From assembly GCA_903881265.1 (NCBI GenBank), contig CAIRSV010000169.1, positions 1 through 8,626 of the forward strand: 8,626 nucleotides of DNA. Direction: 5' to 3'. A program made the position numbers and the translations under genes. Origin of the DNA: an uncultured Bacteroidota bacterium. Lineage in GTDB: Bacteria > Bacteroidota > Bacteroidia > Chitinophagales > Chitinophagaceae. Below, piece after piece: positions 1-7,010 of the stretch (positions are counted from its first letter, which is position 1; each line of letters begins with the position of its first letter). The notes beneath the pieces were generated by a model that had not been told where the DNA came from, made no database searches, and worked only from the letters and a program-made list of their open reading frames with translations.

Positions 1-1
1 C

Positions 2-673
2 TTTATTGGAACGATGGCCATGATGGCCGCATCAGTTTTCTTCTTTTTTGAGGTGGGTAACACGGATAAAAAATGGAGAACATCAGTCTTGGTATCAGGT
101 ATCATTACCTTCATTGCGGCTGTGCATTACTATTACATGCGAGGATACAACCTCGAGACTGGCGACTCGCCTACATTCTTCAGATATGTAGATTGGATTC
201 TTACTGTTCCATTAATGTGTGTTGAATTCTATCTTATCACAAAGAAGGCAGGAGCTAAAATTGGTTTGTTGTGGAGACTAATTGCCGCATCTCTTGTTAT
301 GTTGTTGACAGGTTATGTAGGTGAAGTGCTCAACAGAGACGGTAGTGTATTATGGGGCGTTCTTTCTGGAGTAGCATATTTCTACATTGTATATTTAGTT
401 TGGTTTGGAGAGGTAGCTAAACTTGCCCAAACTGCTGGTACTCAAGTTGCAAAAGCAACACGAATTCTTGGTTGGTTCGTGTTGGTAGGATGGGCGATCT
501 ATCCTTTAGGTTATATTTTGGGAACACCGGGTGGTTTGTTTGGTTTGCAATTGGTTTCAGATCCGGCTGCTGCAGCTCACGCCATGGACATCGTTTACAA
601 TATTGCCGATGCGATTAATAAGATCGGTTTTGGTTTAGTCATTTATGCTTTAAGTAGAGGCTCAGAAGATTAA
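2..673 (+). CDS. Proton-pumping rhodopsin (proteorhodopsin), 5' end cut by the window
   Basis: Retinal-binding seven-helix membrane protein that pumps protons outward in light. The frame is open from base 2, so the true start and about 33 N-terminal residues lie outside the window; the visible part starts in helix A. Residues below are counted from the ATG at 14. RYVDW carries the Schiff-base proton acceptor Asp60 (Asp97 of green proteorhodopsin), followed by Thr64 and the proton donor Glu71 (Glu108), giving the DTE proton-pump triad. His38 matches His75, the partner of the acceptor. The retinal lysine is Lys203 in helix G (AINKIGFGL). Met68 sits at tuning position 105, where Leu or Met means green and Gln means blue absorption. 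Gly115 in LWG aligns with Gly156 of xanthorhodopsin, where green proteorhodopsin has Phe152. The gene ends in TAA and has its own terminator, so it is probably the last gene of its transcript. Family assignment is secure; antenna use is inferred. Confidence 0.96.
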   Translation, partial: FIGTMAMMAASVFFFFEVGNTDKKWRTSVLVSGIITFIAAVHYYYMRGYNLETGDSPTFFRYVDWILTVPLMCVEFYLITKKAGAKIGLLWRLIAASLVMLLTGYVGEVLNRDGSVLWGVLSGVAYFYIVYLVWFGEVAKLAQTAGTQVAKATRILGWFVLVGWAIYPLGYILGTPGGLFGLQLVSDPAAAAHAMDIVYNIADAINKIGFGLVIYALSRGSED

Positions 674-694
674 AACTGATTATTTTGGTCTTAT

Positions 695-734
695 AAATAG
701 AGGTGCATTCGTATTGGATGTACCTCTATTTTTT
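695..734 (+). terminator. Intrinsic terminator after the rhodopsin gene
   Basis: A 13-base-pair stem (695-707 with 719-731) contains the core AGAGGT/ACCTCT and one G-T pair. It encloses an 11-base loop and ends in a run of T (729-734). It begins 22 bases after the rhodopsin stop codon. The flanking A-run also pairs with the T-run, so the hairpin could work in both directions, but no leftward gene ends nearby. Confidence 0.85.
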
Positions 735-1132
735 AACTACATATTTTTTGTTGTGGCCTTTTGTACTAGAGAAATTTACACGGAATCAACATTTTGTAAT
801 TCGTTCTAGTCTATTCATACTACATACATAGTCGTATTGCCTAATTGAATTTTAAATTATTTTTAAAAGACTTTGTACGCGCGAACAACAGAAGTAGAAG
901 CAATCAGAAAGTGACAAGGTTATAAAAAGACCATTCCGTAAAAAATAAGCCTATTTCTATAACATAATTTCTAAATGGGCTAAGACAATAGTATTAATAT
1001 CAATGCCAAGATATATTCAGTTCTTTTTTAATCAATTCTCCTAATGACCTTCAAAGAATCCATTTGGGCATCCCTTTGTTGGTTTTTAATGTAAAAGTGA
1101 ATCATATGCGTAAAAGTAAATAGCTGGATATC
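735..1132. other. Gene-free AT-rich stretch between rhodopsin and Blh
   Basis: About 400 bases with frequent stops in the frame I translated and no open frame of useful length on either strand. I found no RNA gene, no strong hairpin and no convincing TAnnTTTG element. The only pattern is the 8-base word GTAAAAGT at 1091-1098 and again at 1110-1117, just before the downstream start codon. The promoter of the Blh gene should lie here if that gene has its own, but I cannot point to it. Confidence 0.6.
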
Positions 1133-2593
1133 ATGAAATTGAATCTAGATAAATATGACGTTATATTCTTTAAGAAGTTGATTCCTTTAACTTCTACTAG
1201 ATTATTGGTTCAGCCAATGAATTTTAATTCAGATAACATTCAACTATTCTGTGAATTGTGTCGGATTGATAAATGTATTCTTATACATTCTGGTACGTGT
1301 ATTACGCCGAATGATGTGCCTCAACAAATTGAATCGTCTGCACGTCAGAACTCAGTCCGCTCAGGTAATGAAATTTTTTATACTAGAGCAAAAACCAAAC
1401 AATGCATCTCTATCAACGAAGTTGCTTCAATCAAAACACAGTTATGTTCGCGGCTTGTTAGTCGATGGACATGGAAAAAGTTAAATAAAGTACCAATTGA
1501 CTCTCCCATGGGATCTATATTTTACACGAGAATAATGGTGTTGGTTTTATTTTTTAGGACATTACAACCCCGCCATATATTCAACAACTCGATTGGGTCA
1601 CGATTGAAACAGGCCCTTAGGCGATACCTGCACAACAATATAATTGGGGGGCAAGAAACAAAAATATTCGAATCATTGACTTCTATGTCAATGTTGAAGG
1701 CGTTCTATTTGCTTCTAAAAAATCATAATCTACTGCGCTATATATGCGCTCCTTGTATTGTATTAACTTATTTGTTACTCTCTTCTTGGAGTGATCAAAT
1801 GGCTACTTATTTCAATTATATGGTGCTGATGTTGGGGCTTCTATATATCGGTATTCCACATGGTGCGTTGGATCACTTACTTGCGAAAAATACACAATCT
1901 TCTCTAGTGAGTTTTATATTAAAGTATCTTTTAATCATTGGTTCGTATTATATATTTTGGCAATATTTTCCAACCTTATCACTCCTTATTTTTATAATCT
2001 ACTCATCCTTTCATTTTGGAGAATCCGAATTGGTTGAAACAAATATGAAAGTAGATTCATTCTATTCGCATATCAAGGCTTTTTTGATGGGCTTATGTAT
2101 TCTTCTTGTCATTATTTTAAGCCATCCGCAAGAATCCATCAATGTCATGACCAATTGTATAGGCTCCCCTATGAATTATTTAGATAAGAAATGGACTTCC
2201 ATATTCTTTTGCGGTGCAATACTTTCGTTTGCTTACATTCTAATGCAAAGCGTCTTATCCAAAAAGTGGTCCTATCTCGGATTGATGTTTCTTTTAATGC
2301 TTGGTATCAAAGTTCCATTAATCATGGCCTTTGGTATATATTTTATTTTTCAGCACAGTGCTAACGCTTGGGAGCATCTGAAAATTAGACTCAATTTGAA
2401 TTCAATGCAGCTGTATAAAAAATCGTCTTTTTATACAATAGGTGCGTTGTTTATCTTTCTTTTGATTGCTTTTTACTCCACTGAAATACAACATATAAAT
2501 GGTCTATGGGCCATTTTTTTTATGTTTATCGCTTGTATCAGTTTCCCTCATTTTATCTTGATGCATGTATTCTATAATTCTAAGAATCACTAA
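1133..2593 (+). CDS. blh: Brp/Blh-family beta-carotene 15,15'-oxygenase with unexplained N-terminal extension
   Basis: Integral membrane iron enzyme that splits beta-carotene into two retinals, the chromophore of the rhodopsin just upstream. The family part runs from about residue 200 to the end, with roughly eight hydrophobic helices. It carries the hallmark GIPHGALDH (His243, His248), SSFHFGES (His294), YFIFQHSANAW (His408) and FPHFILMH (His473, His477). Histidines of these motifs are expected to bind the iron; I do not assign them individually. Blh proteins are usually about 270-300 residues, whereas this frame has 486. Residues 1-185 match nothing I recognise, are rich in Cys, Arg, Asn and Ser and poor in Ala and Gly. 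ATGs at 1685 and 1691 (Met185, Met187) would give a normal protein of 302 or 300 residues. I keep the long frame because 184 codons without a stop, in frame, is unlikely by chance at this base composition. The Blh function is secure; the start is not. Confidence 0.85.
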   Translation: MKLNLDKYDVIFFKKLIPLTSTRLLVQPMNFNSDNIQLFCELCRIDKCILIHSGTCITPNDVPQQIESSARQNSVRSGNEIFYTRAKTKQCISINEVASIKTQLCSRLVSRWTWKKLNKVPIDSPMGSIFYTRIMVLVLFFRTLQPRHIFNNSIGSRLKQALRRYLHNNIIGGQETKIFESLTSMSMLKAFYLLLKNHNLLRYICAPCIVLTYLLLSSWSDQMATYFNYMVLMLGLLYIGIPHGALDHLLAKNTQSSLVSFILKYLLIIGSYYIFWQYFPTLSLLIFIIYSSFHFGESELVETNMKVDSFYSHIKAFLMGLCILLVIILSHPQESINVMTNCIGSPMNYLDKKWTSIFFCGAILSFAYILMQSVLSKKWSYLGLMFLLMLGIKVPLIMAFGIYFIFQHSANAWEHLKIRLNLNSMQLYKKSSFYTIGALFIFLLIAFYSTEIQHINGLWAIFFMFIACISFPHFILMHVFYNSKNH

Positions 2594-2747
2594 ATGTTTT
2601 GTTGGTATTATATAAAAAAAGCATTGTTGTGAAATCTAGTTTGAGTATTGCTGTTTTGATATCAACGTATAGAAAGATCCGTATGTTCTGCAAGCCAACA
2701 TAAAATGTATGCATACTTGATCAAAGCACCTACGTCTAGCTTATAGA

Positions 2748-3923
2748 TTACCCCAATTCTTCTAGTGCCTTTTTGATTCTGCGTACAGCTTCCTTAATTT
2801 TATCAATAGAAGTCGCGTATGAAATACGTATGCAATGAGAGTCGCCGAAGGCATCACCGGTAACGCAACTCACTTGCGCAGTATGCAAGAGATACATGCA
2901 TAAGTCTTCGGCATTACGAATATCCTTTTTGCCAAAAAACGAACTCACATCCGGAAATACATAAAAGGCACCCGGTGGATTATTTACTTTCAAGCCGTTG
3001 ATTTCGCGTAAGGCAGCCACTAGGTAATCGCGGCGTTCTTTAAAGGCGGCTTGCATGTCGAGCGTGGGTTGTAAGGTGCCGTTGAGCGCTACCACAGCTG
3101 CTTTTTGTGTGATCGAGTTGGGGCCTGAAGTAAACTGACTTTGAATTTTTTCGGCTGCTTGTATGACGTCTTTCGGACCGGCCATAAAGCCTAGTCGCCA
3201 ACCCGTCATGGCATATCCTTTCGACAAGCCGTTGATGACAATCACGCGGTCTTTCAACGCTGGAAACTGCGCAATGCTTTCATGCGTTCCAATGAAGTTG
3301 ATATGCTCATAAATTTCATCTGAGATGATATAGATCGAAGGATGTTTGGCAAACACTGTGGCTAAATCAGCGAGTTCTTCTTTCGAATAAATGGAGCCTG
3401 TGGGGTTGCATGGCGAAGAGAAGATGAAGCATTTTGTTGCGGGTGTGATAGCAGCTTCAAGTTGAGCTGGTGTAATTTTGAAATCGTTTTCAAAGCTACC
3501 ATGTACTTGTATCACGTTCCCATCGGCTAGTTTTACAATATCGGCATAGGTAACCCAAAATGGCGAAGGAATAATCACTTCATCATGTTCATTGACCACA
3601 CTCAATACCGCATTGGCAATACATTGTTTGGCACCGGTGCATACCATTACCTGATCAGGGGCATAGTGGAGTGCGTTTTCGCGTTTGAATTTTTCGGCAA
3701 TCGCTTGACGCAATTCAGGGAAACCTGCCACCGGTGGGTACTTGGTAAAGCCGTCATCCATGGCTTGCTTGGCCGCTTCTATGATATGCTGAGGTGTTTT
3801 AAAATCGGGTTCACCCAAACTCAAGTCGATGATATCTTGTCCTTGTGACCTCAACTCTCTGCTGAGCTTTGACATGCGTATCGTTTGAGGTTCATCTATT
3901 TTTGAAAGTCGTTCTGCTAGCAT
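2748..3923 (-). CDS. Class I PLP aminotransferase, type Ib aspartate aminotransferase
   Basis: Cytoplasmic PLP enzyme that most likely exchanges the amino group between aspartate and 2-oxoglutarate. Numbering is from the ATG at 3923, giving 391 residues, close to the roughly 385 of the Thermus thermophilus enzyme. Visible marks are LSLGEPDF near residue 35; Lys99 in the TGAKQ segment, where the Thermus enzyme has Lys109 for the substrate side-chain carboxylate; Trp123 stacking on PLP; Asn173 in SSPCNPTG (usually NNPTG or NSPNNPTG, here Cys before Asn); Asp202 and Tyr205 in SDEIYEH; Schiff-base Lys235 in NGLSKGYAMTGWRLGF, with Arg243 for the phosphate; and Arg366 in IRISYA for the alpha-carboxylate. 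A TTG at 3944 would add seven residues; the ATG fits the family's usual N-terminus better. It lies 87 bases after the DUF445 gene on the same strand and may share its transcript. Some members of this branch also use prephenate, so that role remains open. Confidence 0.92.
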   Translation of the reverse strand: MLAERLSKIDEPQTIRMSKLSRELRSQGQDIIDLSLGEPDFKTPQHIIEAAKQAMDDGFTKYPPVAGFPELRQAIAEKFKRENALHYAPDQVMVCTGAKQCIANAVLSVVNEHDEVIIPSPFWVTYADIVKLADGNVIQVHGSFENDFKITPAQLEAAITPATKCFIFSSPCNPTGSIYSKEELADLATVFAKHPSIYIISDEIYEHINFIGTHESIAQFPALKDRVIVINGLSKGYAMTGWRLGFMAGPKDVIQAAEKIQSQFTSGPNSITQKAAVVALNGTLQPTLDMQAAFKERRDYLVAALREINGLKVNNPPGAFYVFPDVSSFFGKKDIRNAEDLCMYLLHTAQVSCVTGDAFGDSHCIRISYATSIDKIKEAVRRIKKALEELG

Positions 3924-3977
3924 AGTCTCTTTATTAGGGTTCAAAATTTAGGGATGAGGCATGAGTGATTGGAGTGT

Positions 3978-4003
3978 ATTTCTCTAATCTCATTTCTCTA
4001 ATC
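3978..4003. repeat. Two tandem copies of a 12-base word, 14-base period
   Basis: ATTTCTCTAATC occurs at 3978-3989 and again at 3992-4003, separated by TC. It lies in the 87-base gap between the DUF445 stop and the aminotransferase start. On the minus strand it reads GATTAGAGAAAT twice, upstream of the aminotransferase. It could be a slippage duplication or paired binding sites for a regulator; the sequence does not decide. Confidence 0.6.
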
Positions 4004-4010
4004 GCACATC

Positions 4011-4601
4011 TTACATGGTTAAAAGTACTTGAATCAATCCGATGATAAAACCAAGGAAGGCGCCGATAATTTCTACGAAGCGGAATTCCTTGCTCATGAT
4101 GGCGTTCAATATTTCTTCCAATTTGTCGCTACTAAAACCTTTTACTTTATCGACCACTATTTTTTCAATATCAAGATCTTGTTGCAGACCCGACGTCATC
4201 TTAGTGATTAATGTTGGAAACAATGATTCGATTTCACTAACCATTCCTTTTTTGATACTGCCCATCGTATTGTCGTTGATGAACATTGAAAGCAATGGTA
4301 TTTCTTCTTTGAGTTTCACTTTGATAAACTGATCGATATGCTCTTCAATAAACGGCATCGCCTTAGCAATCGTTTCTGGGTTATTGATTTTATTGGCGAT
4401 ATCACTGAAGGAGATCAGTTCCTTCGAAACAAGTAATCCTAGCTTTTCGGCAAATTGTTGTTGTCTTTTTGGAAAAATTCCTTGTATTTTAATGCCAAGA
4501 ATATTTTTTTCTTCTTTCGGATGAAAGAGCATCTTAATAGCGATCCAGTTGGTAAACCAACCGATAAAAGCAGAGATAAAAGGGATTAGATAGATAGTCA
4601 T
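4011..4601 (-). CDS. DUF445-family membrane protein
   Basis: A 196-residue protein of the DUF445 (YheB-like) family, whose function is unknown. It has a hydrophobic N-terminal segment (about residues 2-24) running into the family signature GWFTNWIAIKMLFHP at 14-28. FPKRQQQFAEKLG follows at 43-55, then a long charged helical middle region (about 60-170), and a closing EFRFVEIIGAFLGFIIGLIQ segment that forms a C-terminal membrane helix (about 175-195). Two terminal anchors around a soluble helical core is the usual layout of the short, roughly 200-residue members; the Bacillus YheB type is about twice as long. Its ATG shares one base with the TAA of the cyanophycinase gene (TAATG), which implies translational coupling and one transcript. 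Why it is paired with a cyanophycinase is not known to me. Confidence 0.88.
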   Translation of the reverse strand: MTIYLIPFISAFIGWFTNWIAIKMLFHPKEEKNILGIKIQGIFPKRQQQFAEKLGLLVSKELISFSDIANKINNPETIAKAMPFIEEHIDQFIKVKLKEEIPLLSMFINDNTMGSIKKGMVSEIESLFPTLITKMTSGLQQDLDIEKIVVDKVKGFSSDKLEEILNAIMSKEFRFVEIIGAFLGFIIGLIQVLLTM

Positions 4602-5491
4602 TATTCTACTTCTGTTTTTGCATATTCTTCATTTTCTATGCCTATGTATTTTCTTGTGTCGAGCGTGTATTTGTTTCCTTTTGCCAAAAAATGAACCGTC
4701 AGGTTTTCAACCGAAATGGGGTTATTGTCGGCGATGTCGGCGATATTATTATAGCCAATCGTATGTCCATCGATAATGATAATCATACCCGAGCCGATGG
4801 CTTCCATATTATTACCTTCTGTAATAAGCAAGCCTGTATCTTCGCCAAGTCCGATACCGATGCACGATGGATTCGTAGCCACTGCTTGTGCCAAACGGCC
4901 AAAGCGGCCACGTTTGTCGAAGTGTGAATCGAAAATCACATCACCCATAAAGGCAAGTCCTGTTGTTACTTTTACAGCACCTTTAAGATGGGCATTGGCA
5001 GCATTTCCTTCATAAATCATTGTATTGCTCATAGCCATTGCACCTGCACTCGTACCAGCAATCAGAAAACCGTCTTCGTATTTATAACGATCCTGAAGTA
5101 TTTTATAAATTTCAGTTCCACCAAATGTAGCGGTCAAACGCATCTGATTGCCTCCAGTAAACATTACTGCATCGGCCTCTTTGATTCGTTCGATATAGTC
5201 GGGCTTGAGGGTATCTTCACGGTTGCGGATATTCATCACATTCACATTCGTGCAAGAAAGTTTGGCGAATGCCTCTAGGTAATTTTCCCCTACTTCAATC
5301 GGGATGGTTGATGCGGTGGTGATGACTTCAATTTTGCTGTCCTGATGATACCGGGTTTCGTCGACGATGCGACTTAAGATGCCTGCTTCGAAAAAATTAA
5401 GATTATTTCGCTGAATAAAGCCTTGTTCAAGATCGGTGCCTTTATCTTCGGCGCCGCCAACCGGGATCAACTTTCCTTTGGGTATCATCAT
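4601..5491 (-). CDS. cphB: Cyanophycinase, peptidase family S51
   Basis: Serine-type exopeptidase that cuts the reserve polymer cyanophycin (a poly-Asp backbone with Arg side chains) into beta-Asp-Arg dipeptides. The 296-residue protein has the family features in order: FTGGNQMRL at 111-119, the nucleophile elbow GTSAGAMAM with Ser148, DSHFDKRGRFGRL at 188-200 with His190, and GIGLGEDTGLLI with Glu217. From memory, the Synechocystis triad is Ser132, His174 and Glu201; all three align here with a constant offset of 16, as do Asp172, Arg178, Arg180 and Arg183. One difference is Ser189 where Synechocystis has Gln173 (DQHF). The start is ATG ATG at 5491; the second ATG would cost one residue. It heads a pair with the DUF445 gene. 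No cyanophycin synthetase lies in this window, so its substrate may be made elsewhere in the genome or taken up. Confidence 0.92.
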   Translation of the reverse strand: MMIPKGKLIPVGGAEDKGTDLEQGFIQRNNLNFFEAGILSRIVDETRYHQDSKIEVITTASTIPIEVGENYLEAFAKLSCTNVNVMNIRNREDTLKPDYIERIKEADAVMFTGGNQMRLTATFGGTEIYKILQDRYKYEDGFLIAGTSAGAMAMSNTMIYEGNAANAHLKGAVKVTTGLAFMGDVIFDSHFDKRGRFGRLAQAVATNPSCIGIGLGEDTGLLITEGNNMEAIGSGMIIIIDGHTIGYNNIADIADNNPISVENLTVHFLAKGNKYTLDTRKYIGIENEEYAKTEVE

Positions 5492-5507
5492 TAGTAAAAA
5501 GAAAGCG

Positions 5508-5530
5508 CAAATATAGAGGCTTCAACTCAA
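5508..5530 (-). promoter_or_regulatory. Candidate promoter for cyanophycinase-DUF445
   Basis: On the minus strand TATATTTG (5515-5508) is a perfect match to the Bacteroidota -7 element TAnnTTTG, with a TTG 12 bases upstream (5530-5528). Transcription would begin around 5502, leaving only about ten bases before the start codon. The usual -33 TTTG at about 20 bases is absent. Confidence 0.45.
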
Positions 5531-5596
5531 AAGAGGGAGTGTTTCGCAACTAATTACTACTCAACATGCAAATAGTTTATAACCTGTGCATAGTTG

Positions 5597-6724
5597 TTAT
5601 GCTTTTGCTAGAACCTTTTCATAGAGCGCTTCGTAGAGCGGTATGATTTGATTGATATGGAATTTCTGCGCTTGATTCAATGCATTTTCTTTGAATTGTT
5701 CAAGCTTTGTTTCATCTCTGAGTAGTTCAAGACTGTATTTCGCCATCGATTCAATATCGCCTACATCCGTGAGATAACCGGTAACGCCGTGTATATTGAT
5801 TTCAGGAATGCCGCCTGCATTGCTTGAAATAACAGGGACTCGGCAAGCCATTGCTTCGAGTGCAGCTAAACCGAAACTTTCATACGCACTTGGCAACATG
5901 AATAAGTCGGTAATTGAAAGAATCTCTTCCAATTTGTCTTGTTTTCCAAGGAAACGGATATCATCGCATGTACCTAGTTCGCGACAAAGCTGCTCCATTG
6001 TCTGACGCTCAGGTCCGTCGCCAATCATAAGCAGTTTACACGGAATAGCACTTCGTACTTTTTCAAACGTATAAATCACATCTTCGACACGTTTTACTTT
6101 TCTGAAATTTGAAACGTGGGCTAATATTTTTTCCCCGTTCGGCGCAAGCATCTTTCTGAAATGATCTTTATTGCTTTGCGAAAAACGTTTGATGTCAACG
6201 AAGTTGGTGATAACATGAATTTCTTTTTCAATTTCAAAAGAGCTCAATGTTTCTTGTTTGAGATTTTCAGAAACAGCCGTGATAGCATCTGATTCATTGA
6301 TCGAAAAGGTGACAACGGATTCATACATCTTATCTTTTCCGACAAGGGTAATATCTGTTCCGTGTAAGGTGGTGATATAAGGGATGTTTTTACCTTTTTT
6401 TCGCAAGATCTGATTGGCAAGATAGGCAGAGGAGGCGTGGGGAATCGCATAATGCACATGTAAGAGTTCTAATCCTTCGTTGGTAATCACATCGACTAAT
6501 GTGGATGAAAGAGCCGATTCATATGGTGGAAAATCAAACAAAGGATACGTGGGTACACTCACTTCATGATAAAAGATATTAGGATGAAAAGCATCGAGTC
6601 TCACGGGTTGTTGATAGCTGATAAAGTGGATTATATGTCCTTTGTCAGCCAATGCCTTTCCAAGTTCAGTTGCCAATACACCACTTCCACCAAACGTTGG
6701 GTAACATACAATTCCTATTTTCAT
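5597..6724 (-). CDS. bshA: N-acetyl-alpha-D-glucosaminyl L-malate synthase BshA (bacillithiol pathway)
   Basis: GT4-family retaining glycosyltransferase with two Rossmann domains. It joins GlcNAc from UDP-GlcNAc to L-malate, the first step to bacillithiol, the low-molecular-weight thiol of many Bacillota and Bacteroidota. The 375-residue length is normal. BshA-specific stretches are MKIGIVCYPTFGGSGVLATE at the N-terminus (glycine-rich loop), HVHYAIPHASSAYLA at 89-103 and TLHGTDITLVG at 119-129. The C-terminal domain has HVSNFRKVKR at 203-212, IGDGPE at 234-239 and the EX7E motif at Glu282-Glu290 (YESFGLAALEAMA), followed by SSNAGGIPEI. The start is ATG at 6724 with a candidate -7 element 18 bases upstream. 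It precedes the cyanophycinase on the same strand with a 105-base gap that holds a separate candidate promoter, so co-transcription is uncertain. The bshB and bshC steps are not in the window. Confidence 0.94.
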   Translation of the reverse strand: MKIGIVCYPTFGGSGVLATELGKALADKGHIIHFISYQQPVRLDAFHPNIFYHEVSVPTYPLFDFPPYESALSSTLVDVITNEGLELLHVHYAIPHASSAYLANQILRKKGKNIPYITTLHGTDITLVGKDKMYESVVTFSINESDAITAVSENLKQETLSSFEIEKEIHVITNFVDIKRFSQSNKDHFRKMLAPNGEKILAHVSNFRKVKRVEDVIYTFEKVRSAIPCKLLMIGDGPERQTMEQLCRELGTCDDIRFLGKQDKLEEILSITDLFMLPSAYESFGLAALEAMACRVPVISSNAGGIPEINIHGVTGYLTDVGDIESMAKYSLELLRDETKLEQFKENALNQAQKFHINQIIPLYEALYEKVLAKA

Positions 6725-6741
6725 GCCAATTAATTTGTCGA

Positions 6742-6764
6742 CAAAAGTAATGCCATCAACCCAA
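6742..6764 (-). promoter_or_regulatory. Candidate promoter for bshA
   Basis: On the minus strand TACTTTTG (6749-6742) matches TAnnTTTG exactly, with TTG 12 bases upstream (6764-6762). The predicted transcript start is roughly ten bases before the bshA ATG. The spacing is shorter than the roughly 20 bases usual in Bacteroidota. Confidence 0.45.
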
Positions 6765-6924
6765 CTTCCCGAATAGATTTTATAGATAGACGCCGAACCG
6801 CAGGAACGAAGTCAACCAATACACAGCTGTGAAAGAGTATTCGCAGGCATGTGCTATTGATTTGGAAGAGGGTGTATTTTTTCTCTGCTAAAAAAAGACA
6901 AATATGACTTTTATCATAGAAGAA

Positions 6925-6947
6925 TTGTGATTCAATCTTGACCTTTG
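6925..6947 (+). promoter_or_regulatory. Candidate promoter for tryptophanase
   Basis: GACCTTTG at 6940-6947 fits TAnnTTTG except for the first base, and a TTG lies 12 bases upstream (6925-6927). It would leave an untranslated leader of about 120 bases before the tryptophanase start at 7072, long enough for regulation. Confidence 0.35.
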
Positions 6948-6951
6948 CGCC

Positions 6952-6990
6952 ATGTTTATCTGGAAAAATAGTAGTACGAAGCCGACCTAG
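6952..6990 (+). CDS. Possible 12-residue leader peptide upstream of tryptophanase
   Basis: An ATG-to-TAG frame reads MFIWKNSSTKPT, with one Trp (codon 4) and a Pro two codons before the stop. The E. coli tna operon is controlled by the leader peptide TnaC, which has a key Trp and ends in Pro. This ORF is not homologous to TnaC by sequence and is half as long. The candidate promoter would place the transcript start almost on its ATG, so translation would be nearly leaderless. A 12-codon frame can easily arise by chance. Confidence 0.2.
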   Translation: MFIWKNSSTKPT

Positions 6991-6992
6991 GC

Positions 6993-7010
6993 ATATTCCT
7001 TTCGGGATAT
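6993..7010 (+). other. Small hairpin just after the leader ORF
   Basis: ATATTCC (6993-6999) pairs with GGGATAT (7004-7010) across a four-base TTTC loop, including one T-G pair. It starts two bases after the leader stop codon. No T-run follows, so it is not an ordinary intrinsic terminator. Confidence 0.35.

Noticed and set aside
1251..1484. A 77-codon GTG-start frame on the plus strand
   Set aside because: It overlaps the long Blh frame, has no recognisable motif and ends without a partner; it is probably a by-product of the AT-rich region, though a gene remnant cannot be excluded.
2624..2665. Weak inverted match (AAAAAGCATT with ATTGCTGTTTT) after Blh
   Set aside because: The arms contain mismatches and a bulge and the stem is mostly A-T, so I do not call it a terminator.
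2707..2716. Palindrome GTATGCATAC in the convergent gap between Blh and the aminotransferase
   Set aside because: Too short and without a T-run to be a terminator, and it is not upstream of any gene, so an operator role is unlikely.
3924..3944. TTG start giving a seven-residue longer aminotransferase
   Set aside because: The ATG at 3923 gives the usual family N-terminus; the extra residues have no family support.
4691..5278. Several plus-strand frames opposite the cyanophycinase
   Set aside because: The minus-strand protein has a complete catalytic triad and family motifs; the plus-strand translations are antisense shadows.
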